From NCBI RefSeq assembly GCF_027625935.1, contig NZ_CP115300.1, positions 3,596,001-3,660,000 on the forward strand: a stretch of 64,000 nt of DNA. Direction: 5' to 3'. This document shows positions 37,915-46,603 of this stretch, in pieces. A program made the translations under genes and the position numbers. The notes under the pieces are model-generated. The model saw nothing but the letters and a program-made list of their open reading frames with translations, had not been told where the DNA came from and ran no database searches. This DNA comes from Streptomyces camelliae. Lineage in GTDB: Bacteria; Actinomycetota; Actinomycetes; Streptomycetales; Streptomycetaceae. How positions within the stretch are numbered: the first letter of the stretch is position 1; every line of letters starts with the position of its first letter.

Positions 37915-38736
37915 ATGCCCGATCGCAGCCTGCGACTCCTCACGTTTCCCTCGCGCCCCGACCAGGGGGGAGAGCGTGGCGCCGTCCTGCTGCGGGAGCG
38001 CCCGACCTCCCCGCCGGAGGCGCCGGGGGACGGCAACGGGCACGGCACAGGGCACCAGTCGGACAACCCCTTCGCCCCGCCCCCGGAGGGCACCCCGGAC
38101 CGGCCGTGGCAGCCCCGACGCCCTGAGGGCGGCTCGGGCGACTCCGGCTCGGGCAACGGGGGCAACGGGGGCGGCGACCCCTGGGGAGGCAGTGGCCCTG
38201 GCGGCGGCTCCCCGTGGGGCGGTCAGTGGAGCGACCGCCAGCCCGGCCGCTCCCCCGGCGGCTTCGGCGAGCGCCCCGGTTCCGGCGGCTCCCAGGGCCC
38301 CGGCGACGGACCGGGCTCGGGCCGCGGCATGCGCTGGGACCCCACCGACCCGGCCCAGCGCCGCGCCCGCTACGCCCTGCTCTCCGGCATGTGGTCGGTC
38401 TTCTTCGTCCTGTTCGGCTGGCCGTACGTGGCCCTGCTCCTGGGTGCCCTGGCCCTGTACTGGGGCGTCAGCTCCCTCCGCGCCAAGCCCCGCACCCCCG
38501 ACCCGAACACCCCGCCGGCCCCCGGCACCGGCCGCCCCCAGGTGACGGCGGCGGTGGGCGGCCTGGTCACCGCCTCCCTGGCCCTGGTCCTGGTGGCCTC
38601 GACCTTCACCGTCCAGTTCGTCTACCGCGACTACTACACGTGCGTGAACGACGCCCTCACCCACGAGGCCAAGCAGTCCTGCGACCAGCACCTGCCGAAG
38701 CAGCTGCGGGGGGTGCTGGGGGTCGGGAACGGCTGA
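37915..38736 (+). CDS. Gly/Pro-rich protein with two transmembrane helices
   Basis: A 273-residue protein. Residues 1-145 form a disordered cytoplasmic region of Gly, Ser, Pro and Asp ([20 protein letters not shown]). Two hydrophobic segments follow, about 152-190 ([22 protein letters not shown]...) and 212-232 ([20 protein letters not shown]), then a small outside domain with two Cys ([20 protein letters not shown]). Function is unknown; similar membrane proteins lie near purN in other streptomycetes (from memory). The ATG at 37915 is chosen; TTG directly before it is an alternative. It converges on the immunity gene, with a hairpin between. Confidence 0.7.
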   Translation: MPDRSLRLLTFPSRPDQGGERGAVLLRERPTSPPEAPGDGNGHGTGHQSDNPFAPPPEGTPDRPWQPRRPEGGSGDSGSGNGGNGGGDPWGGSGPGGGSPWGGQWSDRQPGRSPGGFGERPGSGGSQGPGDGPGSGRGMRWDPTDPAQRRARYALLSGMWSVFFVLFGWPYVALLLGALALYWGVSSLRAKPRTPDPNTPPAPGTGRPQVTAAVGGLVTASLALVLVASTFTVQFVYRDYYTCVNDALTHEAKQSCDQHLPKQLRGVLGVGNG

Positions 38737-38805
38737 GGCGGGGTGTGAGGGCGGTGTGAGCGGGACATCCGCTCGCCTTCGACTACTGCCGTCAGACAGC
38801 TCAGA

Positions 38806-38836
38806 GGCCCCGCAAGCAATCGAAGCAGGCGGGGCC
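38806..38836. terminator. 8-bp GC hairpin between convergent genes
   Basis: GGCCCCGC (38806-38813) pairs with GCGGGGCC (38829-38836) over a 15-base loop, followed on the plus strand by CCTGATTTT. It separates the Gly/Pro-rich membrane protein gene and the immunity gene and can end both. Confidence 0.7.
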
Positions 38837-38853
38837 CCTGATTTTGGAAACAA

Positions 38854-39180
38854 TCACCCTTGGGCGGCCCTGGAAATCCACCCCTCAAGCCCCAGGACGA
38901 ATCCCTCTAGGCGCATCTCGAAATCCGTGCCAGAGATATCTCCACCATCGAACGACCGCCATGAATCAGCAAGTGCGTCGACCAGATCCCCCTGCTCGAT
39001 GAGGAGATCAGTCAACTTTTCCCCGTCCAGCGAGAGTTTCCCTGCCGACATCACCCAGATGACACCTGCCGCGTCCGCCGCGATTCCGCGGCCCGCGAGT
39101 TCGACGGCACGCCATGAGACTCGCGAATCAGCGGCCACCTGAAGGAACACTTCGAGCGCCTCAGAGTTTCTTACAGCCAT
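38854..39180 (-). CDS. Probable immunity protein for the RHS toxin
   Basis: A 108-residue soluble, acidic, mostly helical protein with no signal peptide or membrane segment, as needed to neutralise a toxin in the cytosol. Typical stretches are EVFLQVAADSRVSWRAVELA and LTDLLIEQGDLVDALADSWR. Its gene begins 65 bp after the stop of the giant RHS gene on the same strand, the standard place for a polymorphic-toxin immunity gene. The ATG at 39180 has an AAGGAAAG box in the right position; an in-frame TTG at 39237 is less likely. Base composition is visibly less GC-rich than flanking genes, like the toxin tip. I do not recognise a named immunity family. Confidence 0.72.
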   Translation of the reverse strand: MAVRNSEALEVFLQVAADSRVSWRAVELAGRGIAADAAGVIWVMSAGKLSLDGEKLTDLLIEQGDLVDALADSWRSFDGGDISGTDFEMRLEGFVLGLEGWISRAAQG

Positions 39181-39245
39181 TCGCTTTCCTTGTGCATCGG
39201 GACCAGAATCCGGAGACGCCGGCCGCCACTCCGCCAACGAGGAGT

Positions 39246-42200
39246 CTACTCACCACCAGAAAGGAACTTCCTCGCCCATGGAATGGCCGCCTTCCCTTCC
39301 GGCACCTCAGCCCCTCCCTCTCTGAGAACACTCGCACAGTATGTCAGGCAGCTATTCCCCAGCGGATGATATGGACCCCAGCTCCCCTGGGTTTCCTCCT
39401 GGAACTTCAGAGCGGCCTCTGCGTTCGGGAGGTCAAGGTCCCGGCTCATGATGCTCGGCGGGCCGTCATATGGAGAGACGACGGCTTCTCCATCGTGAGG
39501 CATGAGATGGGTGTGCGTCACAGTCTCGCCGTCCGTGACCTCAATGCTGAAGTGGTTCCCCTCGCCGTGATAATGCAGCGTCGCAACACCCTCTTTGCAG
39601 TTGTGAACCAGGACTGGCGTGGCCCCTGCCAGAACATAGTACGTGTGGAGCTGCTGGACGGTCAGGTTCCACCGATTTGCCGCGCCCGGGGTGGTGCGGA
39701 TGGCGACGACATGGACGTGGCCGTTGGTGGCGGTGTTGAGGGCGTCGCCGCGGTGGAGCTTTCCGGCAAGGACCCACTGGTGGATGGTGTCGTCCCAGAA
39801 GGGGTGCTTGGCCGTGGTGTGGACGGTGGCGGTGTGGCCGTCCTTGGTGCGGATCGTGACGTCGAGCAGGTCGTGGTCGTGGTTGATCCAGACGTGCTGG
39901 ACGGTGCGCGGGCCTTGGTGTTTGCCCGTCTGGGGGTTTCCGGCTTCCACCTTGTCGCCGGGTTTGATCTTGGCGATGGGCTTGGTCTTGCCGTGGGCCA
40001 TCAGCACGCGGGTCGACGGGCTGAAGCTGAGCTTGCAGGCGACGCCCATGAGTTCGTCGCCCGAGGTGGCCAGGTCGGCCGCGCCGTCTTCGAGGGCGTC
40101 GGCGCCCATCATGACGACTTCGTCCTCGCCGCCCGTACCGACCGTGAGCACCACCATGAAGGCGGCCTTGGTGCAGCCTCCCCAGCTGGGGTCCTTCAGA
40201 CAGCCGACGACGTCGGCGGCTCCCGATGCGTGGTAGATGAACTTGCCGGCGTCCCCGAGGAGGTCCAAGCCGCTCTTCCACCACGACGTGCCCTTGTCGT
40301 GCGGGGCTACGGGGACATGGACAACGATCGGGTCGGACAGGTGGTCGTTCTCGTAGGTGGGGGGAGGCGTGCCGTGCCAGGTGTCGGTTTCGGCGCTGCC
40401 GTACTCGGAAGGCGTGAAGCCGTAGCAATTCCAGGGCAGGCTGTCACCTTCGCCGGAGCACCCGTTGTCCCCGCTCATGTCGACACCGCTCGTGTCGACG
40501 CTGCCCGGTCCGCACTCGTTCCAGCCGCCGCTGCACTCCGAGCCGTCCGAGTTACGCAGGATCATTCCGGTCGGGTCCGAGTTCGTGACCGGGTTGGCGC
40601 CCGCGTAGGCGTAACCGGCCATCTGCTGCGGGTCGGTGGCCTCGAAGAGGGGGTCGAGGCTGATGAAGCGGCCGGTGGTGGGGTCGTACTGGCGTGCGCC
40701 GATGATGGACAGGGCGGTGTTGGTGTCCGTGGGGGCGTTGAGGAAGCCGCGGTTGTCGCTCCAGGTGACGGTGGTGCCGCGCGGAGCGCCGTACGGGGTG
40801 AACTCGCGCCAGGTCGGGGTCTGTGCCGTGGAGTCCAGGGACAGGCCCGCCGTGCCGTGCTGGTCGGGGATCTGGAAGGTGTAGGTGCTGGTGCTGCCGC
40901 TTGCCGTGGATCCGGTACGGACGGCGCGGCCGCCGCCGGGGAGGGTGTAGTAGCGGTTGCTGTTGACCGTGCCGCTGGTCGTGTCGAGGGTGAGCTGCTC
41001 GCCGGGCAGGTAGAGGGTGGTGCTGGACGGGCCCTTCTGGAGCAGGAGGTTGCCCTCGGGGTCGTAGAGGTAGTGGCTGTCGCCCTTGGTGCCGCCCGTG
41101 ATGCCGGTCAGGCGGCCGGCGTCGTCCCAGGCGAAGGTCTGGGTGCCGTTGGCGGGGGTGGTGCGGGTCTGGGTGTTGCCGGCGCTGTCGTAGGTGGCCG
41201 TGGTGGAGGCGGTGGCTCCGCCGGTGGTGTCGGTCGAGGTCAGGGTGTGGGGCTGGTTGGTGCTGTTGCCGTTGTAGCCGTAGGTCGTGGTGGTGTCCGT
41301 GCCGCCGGTGGTGGAGTGCTGGACTTCACCGGTGCGGTTGCCCAGTGCGTCCAGGCTCCAGCTCGTCCAGTACGCGCCCTTCGTGTCCAGGGCGTCGCCG
41401 ACCGTGGAGGAGTTCGTGCCGGACGGGGTGGCCGCGCAGGAGTCGGTCGCGGTCCAGGCCTGGGTCAGGCGGTCCAGGTTGTCGTACTGGTAGCACTGGG
41501 TTTCGGTGGACGTGGTGGAGCCGAGCCGGGTGGAGGTCTGCTTGGTGATGTTGCCGGCCGGGTCGTACGTGTACGCCTGCTCGTCCACGTTCGTGGGCGT
41601 GGCCGTGGAGCGCGTCACCAGCTGGTCGGTGAGCTTGCTGGTGTGCGGGTCGTAGGTGTTGGTGATCCAGGCCTCGTTGGAGCCCATGCCGATGGTCTCC
41701 TGCTGCACCCGGCCGAAGGCGTCGTAGGCCGTCGTCTGGGCGTAGCCGGAGGTACTGCCCAGTCCGGAAGGCAGGTCGAGGGCGCCGGAGTAGGTGTGGC
41801 CGACGGTCTCGGCGGGCAGGCCGCCGGCCGCGGGGTAGATGTCGCGGAACGGCAGACCGGTGGTCGTGGTGTAGGTGTGCTGGAAGGTGTAGCTGGTGCC
41901 GAGCGTGCTGCCCTCGGTCGAGGAGGGGATGGTGACGGTCTCGCCGAGGGACTCGCCGAAGACGTTGAAGCCCTTGGACTGGGTGACGTAGGCGGCACCG
42001 CCCGAGTAGGCCGTCTCCGTGGTCACGTGGCCGATGGCGTACTTCATGCCCGTGACGGCGTTGTCCGAGTTGTCGTACACCCACGAGGCCAGCTGGTTCG
42101 ACGTCGACTGGCCGGTGACCGGGGCGTCGTACTCGCCGGTCTTACGACCCAGCGCGTCGTAGGTGAAGCTGATCGTCTTGTTGCGGGAGTCGGTGCTCTG

Positions 42201-45200
42201 CAGCAGGTTTCCGGCGTTGTCGTACTGCATGGTGCTGTCGCCGGCGTCGGGGTCATGCTTGGCCGTGACGCGGCCGAGCAGGTCGTAGGTGCTGGTCCAG
42301 GTGCTGCCGGCCGCGGTGACGCTGTTCTGGTTGCCGTGGTCGTCGTAGCCGTAGGTGGTGGCCTGGCTGGTGCCGCCGGTGACGGACCAGGTGCCGGTGA
42401 AGGTGTTCGACGGGGTGTTCAGCGTGGGCGTGCTGGTGTATTCGTCGAGTTCCGTGGTGCGGCCGAGGGGGTCGGTGACGGTGGACTTGGTCACGCCGCC
42501 GGACGGGGGAATGACGGTGGTGCGATCGCCGTTGTAGACGGTGGTGGTCCGGGAGACCTCCACGTTGTCCTTCTCCGACAGGTCGATCAGCGTCCGGCCC
42601 AGGCCGTCGTAGCTGAAGTAGTCCTGGTTCGGGACCTCGTCCTTGAGGTTGGCCGCGGAGACCAGGGTGGTGTTGGGGGTGGTGGCGGAGTCCCACCAGC
42701 CGTTGTAGGTGGCGGACTTCCAGCCACGGGTGTCGTAGAAGGTATCGCTCACCAGACGGCCGCCCTGCGGGGTGCCGGTCTGGGTCTGCCGGGGACGCAT
42801 CAGTGCGTCGTAGAGCGTCGTGGACGTCTGGTAGCCGGACGAGTCGTTGAGCTTGTTCGTCGTGGTGGCGCTGATGCCGCTGTTGGAGACTGTGTAGCTG
42901 TAGGTGTAGTTCGCCGGGCTGGTGGTGGCACGGGAGTCCAGCCACGCGCTGGTCGTGCGGCCCAGGGTGTCGAACTGCACGGTGGTGACCACGCCGTTGG
43001 CGTCCGTCGTGGTCAGCGGCAGGCCGCGGGTGGGGTCCAGCGTGGTGGTGGTGCTCTGGTTCAGGGGGTTGGTCGTGGTCGTGCCGGTCACCGAGCCGTA
43101 GGCGTCGTCGGTGAAGGCGGTGGCGGTCTTCTTGCCGTTGGCGTCGTATGCGGCGGTGACCCGGCCGCGGGAGTCGTACACCTGTGATTTGGTGGTCTGC
43201 CAGGTGAAGGCGCCGCCGCTGTAGCCGGACGCCTGCTGCGTGACCGATGCGTCGCCCTTGGTGGGCGCGGAGGTCTGCGGGAACGTCGGGGACGCCGGCT
43301 GCGGCCAGGTGGTGGCCATGCTCTGGTCGTCGTAGAAGGTGCGGCTGGCGGAGACGACCTGGTCCGGGCGGTTGACGGTCGCCGGGGCGGTCAGGGTGTT
43401 GACCGAGCCCGGGACGCTCGCCGTGCTGCCCTCGGTGAAGCCGCCGCAGGGAACGGAGTCGGTCTCCGTGCTCGCAACCAGGCCGACCAGGTTCTCGCCG
43501 GAATTGGGGGCCGCGTACGTGGTCGTGGTGCACCGCTCGTACGCCGCGTTGGCCGGGACCGTGTGGCTGTACTGCGCGGTCTGCAGGCCGAAGTCGGCGT
43601 CCGTGGTGGTGGCGTCGTAAGCGGTGTCGGTCTCGTTGATGCGCCAGGTGGTGGTGCCGCCGTCGGTCACCGCCTGACGGGTCCAGGTCTCCACCGGCTC
43701 CACGGCGTTGGCGGTCAGGTCCGGCAGGCCGGATCGGGTGCGGGTGGCGGTGGCGGGAGAGACCCAGTAGGAGGTGATGGCGGAGTGGTCCACCGGGCCG
43801 CCGTTGCCCAGGTAGGAGGTGGACTCCAGACTCTGGCCGGCCAGTTGGTTCAGGTCCTCGTGGCTGCCGCCCTGGGAGTCGGTCAGCGACACCGCCGTGG
43901 TGTTGTTGTCGTCCGACATGCCCTGGTAGTACGTCGTCTCCGCCAGGGTCTGCTTGTCGTTGACGCCGTCACCGGTGAGGGTCTTGACGTCCCCATAGCC
44001 GCGCCACTGACCGTAGGTGCGGTACTTCTTCTGGACGACCTCGTTGTCGTCGAAGTGCCAGGCGGGCTTGGCGTACTGGTAGGAGGTGGCCATGGTGGGC
44101 GCGCCGCCGGTGGGGTCGGTCTGGGTGACCTTGTTCGCGACGTACTTGTTGAACCAGTCCAGGAACGGTGCGCTGTAGCCCTGCGGCGTCCAGTACACCG
44201 GGAAGCAGGATGAGGTGTTCGACGCCGGGCTGATGGTGACCGGGGCGGAGCAGGCCGCGGTCTGGGCGTACTGCACGCCGATCACCGAGCCGGTCTCGGT
44301 GGTGACCGCCGAGATGCGGAAGCGGTCCAGCGGCGGCAGACCGTCGGTGACCGTGTCCACCCGGTTCTGCAGGTCCACCGCGGTGAACGACACACTGGGC
44401 AGCGTGATGGGCGAGGTGCTGCCACCACCGGCCGTGTCCTGACCGGTGTGGGCGATCCCGGACAGCCACAGGGTCGCGTTGCCGTCACCGGAAGTCGGCA
44501 TGGTCTGGGTCAGCGCCCAGGAATCCACCTTCGCATACGCCGAGGAGGCGGCCGCGTACTGCTCGGTGGTGACGGTGGTCAGGCGGACGGTGGAGAAGAA
44601 CGACGGACTGTGCGCGGCACAGGTCGCACCGGACGCGCAGACCAGGTCGTAGGGCACGTCCGGCCAGTTCGCCTTGGTCGTGGAGTTCAGCGGGTCGCAC
44701 GTGCCCGACACGCACCGGTCGCCGGTGGTGAACAGCACCTTGTCCGGGACGGTGCCGTACGCGTTTCCGTCGGTGAAGCCGTAGTCGATGTGGTCCAGGT
44801 GCGAGTCGCGGACGTAGGAGACGTTGTGCGCGCCGTTGTCCTCGCCGTAGTAGTTCGTGTCCTGCTTGTAGTAGTAGGACATCGCGTCGCCCTGGACGTC
44901 GGTGACGTAGTCCAGGTTCCAGCGGTAGGCCATGGTGCACACCGAGGAGGTGAACCCGGACGAGTTGTAGCAGGGGTCGCCGGAGTGCGCCGAGTAGACC
45001 GGCTCCGTGTCGACCGAGTTCGTCGTCGCCTTCCCCGAGGCCCAGCCCGGAAGTTCGTTGCGGCCGAAGGAGTAGACCTTGCCGTCGCGCTCGGTCACCG
45101 TCCAGTAGTCGGTGTTGTACGTGCCGGTGCCGTTGTTCGAGTTGGTGACGTGCTTGACGACCGCGCCGTTGTCGTTCTGCGGCTTCCACACGCTCTTCGA

Positions 45201-46334
45201 CGAGTCCCACACCAGCGAGGTCGTCGACCCGTTGAGGGAGAGCGTGAGGATCGGGCCGTCGTAGCACTCGTCCGAGGTCGAGACCGGCGACGCGGTCCCT
45301 TCGGGGCTGTCGCTGCAGGAGACGAACGACTGCTCGATGAACGACTGCGGGGTGCTCCAGCCGTCACCCACCCAGGAGGACTGGGCCTCCGTCGCCGCCG
45401 TCTGCCCGTCCACCGAACCCGAGTCATAGTCGAGAGACGGCTTGGGAGTGAGCGCGGACGCCGACGACGGCACGGCCATCGGGTAGGAGTAGGTGAACGA
45501 ACCGGACGAACCGCCCGCCGACCACGATCCCGACGGCTTCAGCGTGGTCGCGGCGTAGGACCCCGAGGGACCGCCCCCGTCCCCGCCACCCGATCCGGAC
45601 ACAGCGGCCATCACCATCATCGACGAGCCGCCGGACGAGCCGCCGGACGTGCCGCTCAGGGGCAGCGACGTGGACACCGACTTGCTCCGCGCGTCGTTCC
45701 TCGACCGCAGGGGTGTCTGGGTACGGCAGGCCGCACGCTGCGGGGTGGTCAGAGCACAGGCGGGCAGTCGTACCAGGTGCAGACGAGAGCCGAAGGCGCC
45801 GCCGTAGGCCTGCGCGAAGCCGGAGTAGTCCAGGCTGAGCTGTGCCGTGCCGATGCCCTTGCCGGAGGGGGCGAGGGTGAACAGGACACCGTTCACGCCC
45901 GCCTTCGCCGCCTCTGTACGGGACTTGACCGTCACCTTGGCGGCAGACGGACCGGAGTAGCGGCCGTGCTTGGGTGCGACCTGTTCCATCGACAGCGGCA
46001 GGCGGGGCGAACCGTGCGCGGCCGCAAGGGACTTGTGTGGCGCGGCGACGGGGAGGGTCGCGGTCTGCGGCGTCGGCAGGGTCGTCGCGGTGGGACGGTA
46101 CTGCCGGGTCGCCTGGTCGTGCGGCTTGGCGAAGTGCGTCGCCGCGGGCTTGACGCCCTTCACCGACGGCGCGGCGTGCACGTCGGGCGCGGAGGCGTGG
46201 TGATGCGCGGTGCGCTGCACCGCGTCCGCACCGGCCGTGCCCGCGGAGGCGAAGAGGGATCCTACGGCGAGGAAGACAACCCAACCGGATCTGCGCAGGC
46301 GGCTGGCGCGCCGCTTCCCACCCCACACGGACAT
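39246..46334 (-). CDS. Giant secreted RHS/YD-repeat polymorphic toxin with Hint domain
   Basis: A 2,362-residue exported protein. Signal peptide ~1-37. Residues ~60-1000 form an N-terminal region with PMAVPSSASALTPKPSLDYD near 290, common to large actinobacterial RHS proteins. YD repeats occupy about 1000-1880 (TYDSAGNTQTRTT, LYDPEGNLLLQKG). The RHS core end is near 1880-1920 (GARQYDPTTGRFISLDPLFE, then YAYAGANPVTNSDPTG). A Hint (intein-like) domain spans 2100-2246, starting CKLSFSPSTRVLMAHG and ending PVLVHNC, which should cut the chain by itself. The last 116 residues are the toxin tip. ATG at 46334 has a GAGGGG box. Expected action is contact-dependent killing or self/non-self discrimination; delivery in a Gram-positive is unclear. 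Upstream in-frame ATG at 46406 would precede the signal and is rejected. Confidence 0.9.
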   Translation of the reverse strand: MSVWGGKRRASRLRRSGWVVFLAVGSLFASAGTAGADAVQRTAHHHASAPDVHAAPSVKGVKPAATHFAKPHDQATRQYRPTATTLPTPQTATLPVAAPHKSLAAAHGSPRLPLSMEQVAPKHGRYSGPSAAKVTVKSRTEAAKAGVNGVLFTLAPSGKGIGTAQLSLDYSGFAQAYGGAFGSRLHLVRLPACALTTPQRAACRTQTPLRSRNDARSKSVSTSLPLSGTSGGSSGGSSMMVMAAVSGSGGGDGGGPSGSYAATTLKPSGSWSAGGSSGSFTYSYPMAVPSSASALTPKPSLDYDSGSVDGQTAATEAQSSWVGDGWSTPQSFIEQSFVSCSDSPEGTASPVSTSDECYDGPILTLSLNGSTTSLVWDSSKSVWKPQNDNGAVVKHVTNSNNGTGTYNTDYWTVTERDGKVYSFGRNELPGWASGKATTNSVDTEPVYSAHSGDPCYNSSGFTSSVCTMAYRWNLDYVTDVQGDAMSYYYKQDTNYYGEDNGAHNVSYVRDSHLDHIDYGFTDGNAYGTVPDKVLFTTGDRCVSGTCDPLNSTTKANWPDVPYDLVCASGATCAAHSPSFFSTVRLTTVTTEQYAAASSAYAKVDSWALTQTMPTSGDGNATLWLSGIAHTGQDTAGGGSTSPITLPSVSFTAVDLQNRVDTVTDGLPPLDRFRISAVTTETGSVIGVQYAQTAACSAPVTISPASNTSSCFPVYWTPQGYSAPFLDWFNKYVANKVTQTDPTGGAPTMATSYQYAKPAWHFDDNEVVQKKYRTYGQWRGYGDVKTLTGDGVNDKQTLAETTYYQGMSDDNNTTAVSLTDSQGGSHEDLNQLAGQSLESTSYLGNGGPVDHSAITSYWVSPATATRTRSGLPDLTANAVEPVETWTRQAVTDGGTTTWRINETDTAYDATTTDADFGLQTAQYSHTVPANAAYERCTTTTYAAPNSGENLVGLVASTETDSVPCGGFTEGSTASVPGSVNTLTAPATVNRPDQVVSASRTFYDDQSMATTWPQPASPTFPQTSAPTKGDASVTQQASGYSGGAFTWQTTKSQVYDSRGRVTAAYDANGKKTATAFTDDAYGSVTGTTTTNPLNQSTTTTLDPTRGLPLTTTDANGVVTTVQFDTLGRTTSAWLDSRATTSPANYTYSYTVSNSGISATTTNKLNDSSGYQTSTTLYDALMRPRQTQTGTPQGGRLVSDTFYDTRGWKSATYNGWWDSATTPNTTLVSAANLKDEVPNQDYFSYDGLGRTLIDLSEKDNVEVSRTTTVYNGDRTTVIPPSGGVTKSTVTDPLGRTTELDEYTSTPTLNTPSNTFTGTWSVTGGTSQATTYGYDDHGNQNSVTAAGSTWTSTYDLLGRVTAKHDPDAGDSTMQYDNAGNLLQSTDSRNKTISFTYDALGRKTGEYDAPVTGQSTSNQLASWVYDNSDNAVTGMKYAIGHVTTETAYSGGAAYVTQSKGFNVFGESLGETVTIPSSTEGSTLGTSYTFQHTYTTTTGLPFRDIYPAAGGLPAETVGHTYSGALDLPSGLGSTSGYAQTTAYDAFGRVQQETIGMGSNEAWITNTYDPHTSKLTDQLVTRSTATPTNVDEQAYTYDPAGNITKQTSTRLGSTTSTETQCYQYDNLDRLTQAWTATDSCAATPSGTNSSTVGDALDTKGAYWTSWSLDALGNRTGEVQHSTTGGTDTTTTYGYNGNSTNQPHTLTSTDTTGGATASTTATYDSAGNTQTRTTPANGTQTFAWDDAGRLTGITGGTKGDSHYLYDPEGNLLLQKGPSSTTLYLPGEQLTLDTTSGTVNSNRYYTLPGGGRAVRTGSTASGSTSTYTFQIPDQHGTAGLSLDSTAQTPTWREFTPYGAPRGTTVTWSDNRGFLNAPTDTNTALSIIGARQYDPTTGRFISLDPLFEATDPQQMAGYAYAGANPVTNSDPTGMILRNSDGSECSGGWNECGPGSVDTSGVDMSGDNGCSGEGDSLPWNCYGFTPSEYGSAETDTWHGTPPPTYENDHLSDPIVVHVPVAPHDKGTSWWKSGLDLLGDAGKFIYHASGAADVVGCLKDPSWGGCTKAAFMVVLTVGTGGEDEVVMMGADALEDGAADLATSGDELMGVACKLSFSPSTRVLMAHGKTKPIAKIKPGDKVEAGNPQTGKHQGPRTVQHVWINHDHDLLDVTIRTKDGHTATVHTTAKHPFWDDTIHQWVLAGKLHRGDALNTATNGHVHVVAIRTTPGAANRWNLTVQQLHTYYVLAGATPVLVHNCKEGVATLHYHGEGNHFSIEVTDGETVTHTHLMPHDGEAVVSPYDGPPSIMSRDLDLPNAEAALKFQEETQGSWGPYHPLGNSCLTYCASVLREGGAEVPEGKAAIPWARKFLSGGE
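39249..39596 (-). other. Toxin tip of the RHS protein (possible permuted papain-like fold)
   Basis: The 116 residues after the Hint HN-C junction form a separate module. It has a His-containing strand HYHGEGNHFSIEV early and a Cys-rich helix start LGNSCLTYCASVLREGG late. A His strand before a Cys helix is the order in circularly permuted NlpC/P60-type (LRAT-like) enzymes, which act as peptidases or acyltransferases. The match is from pattern only. GC content drops at the junction, as expected for a swapped tip. Confidence 0.5.
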
Positions 46335-46379
46335 CGGTTGACCCCTCGTCAGAAAAGCATCAAAAGACGCACACAATCG

Positions 46380-46404
46380 GTGCAGAGTTGAACGCCTTCT
46401 GCAC
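46380..46404. promoter_or_regulatory. Inverted repeat in the divergent promoter region of the RHS locus
   Basis: GTGCAGA and TCTGCAC flank 11 bases between the two divergent giant secreted-protein genes (starts at 46334 and 46604). The surrounding 46335-46530 is AT-rich for this genome, fitting promoters for both directions. A shared regulator could bind here. Confidence 0.45.
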
Positions 46405-46603
46405 ACGCGAGGTCAGAGATTTCCATGGCATGACCATGAATATGAAGAAAGAGCCATCAACAAGATCGCAAAGGGTTCCCCCGATCATGAAAAGAATCGA
46501 TCAATTGTCGCGTGGCCTCCCTTACCCCCGGAGGCGGGCACGTGGCGGTCATCTACCTTGACGCTGGCCCGGGAGCGGCCCGGCCACAGCAGAAGGGTCC
46601 GAC

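Noticed and set aside
39114..43187. Open frame of 1,357 codons on the plus strand
   Set aside because: It lies antisense to the RHS gene; its Val/Gly/Arg-rich translation is what a high-GC gene gives on the other strand. It has no domain or ribosome site.
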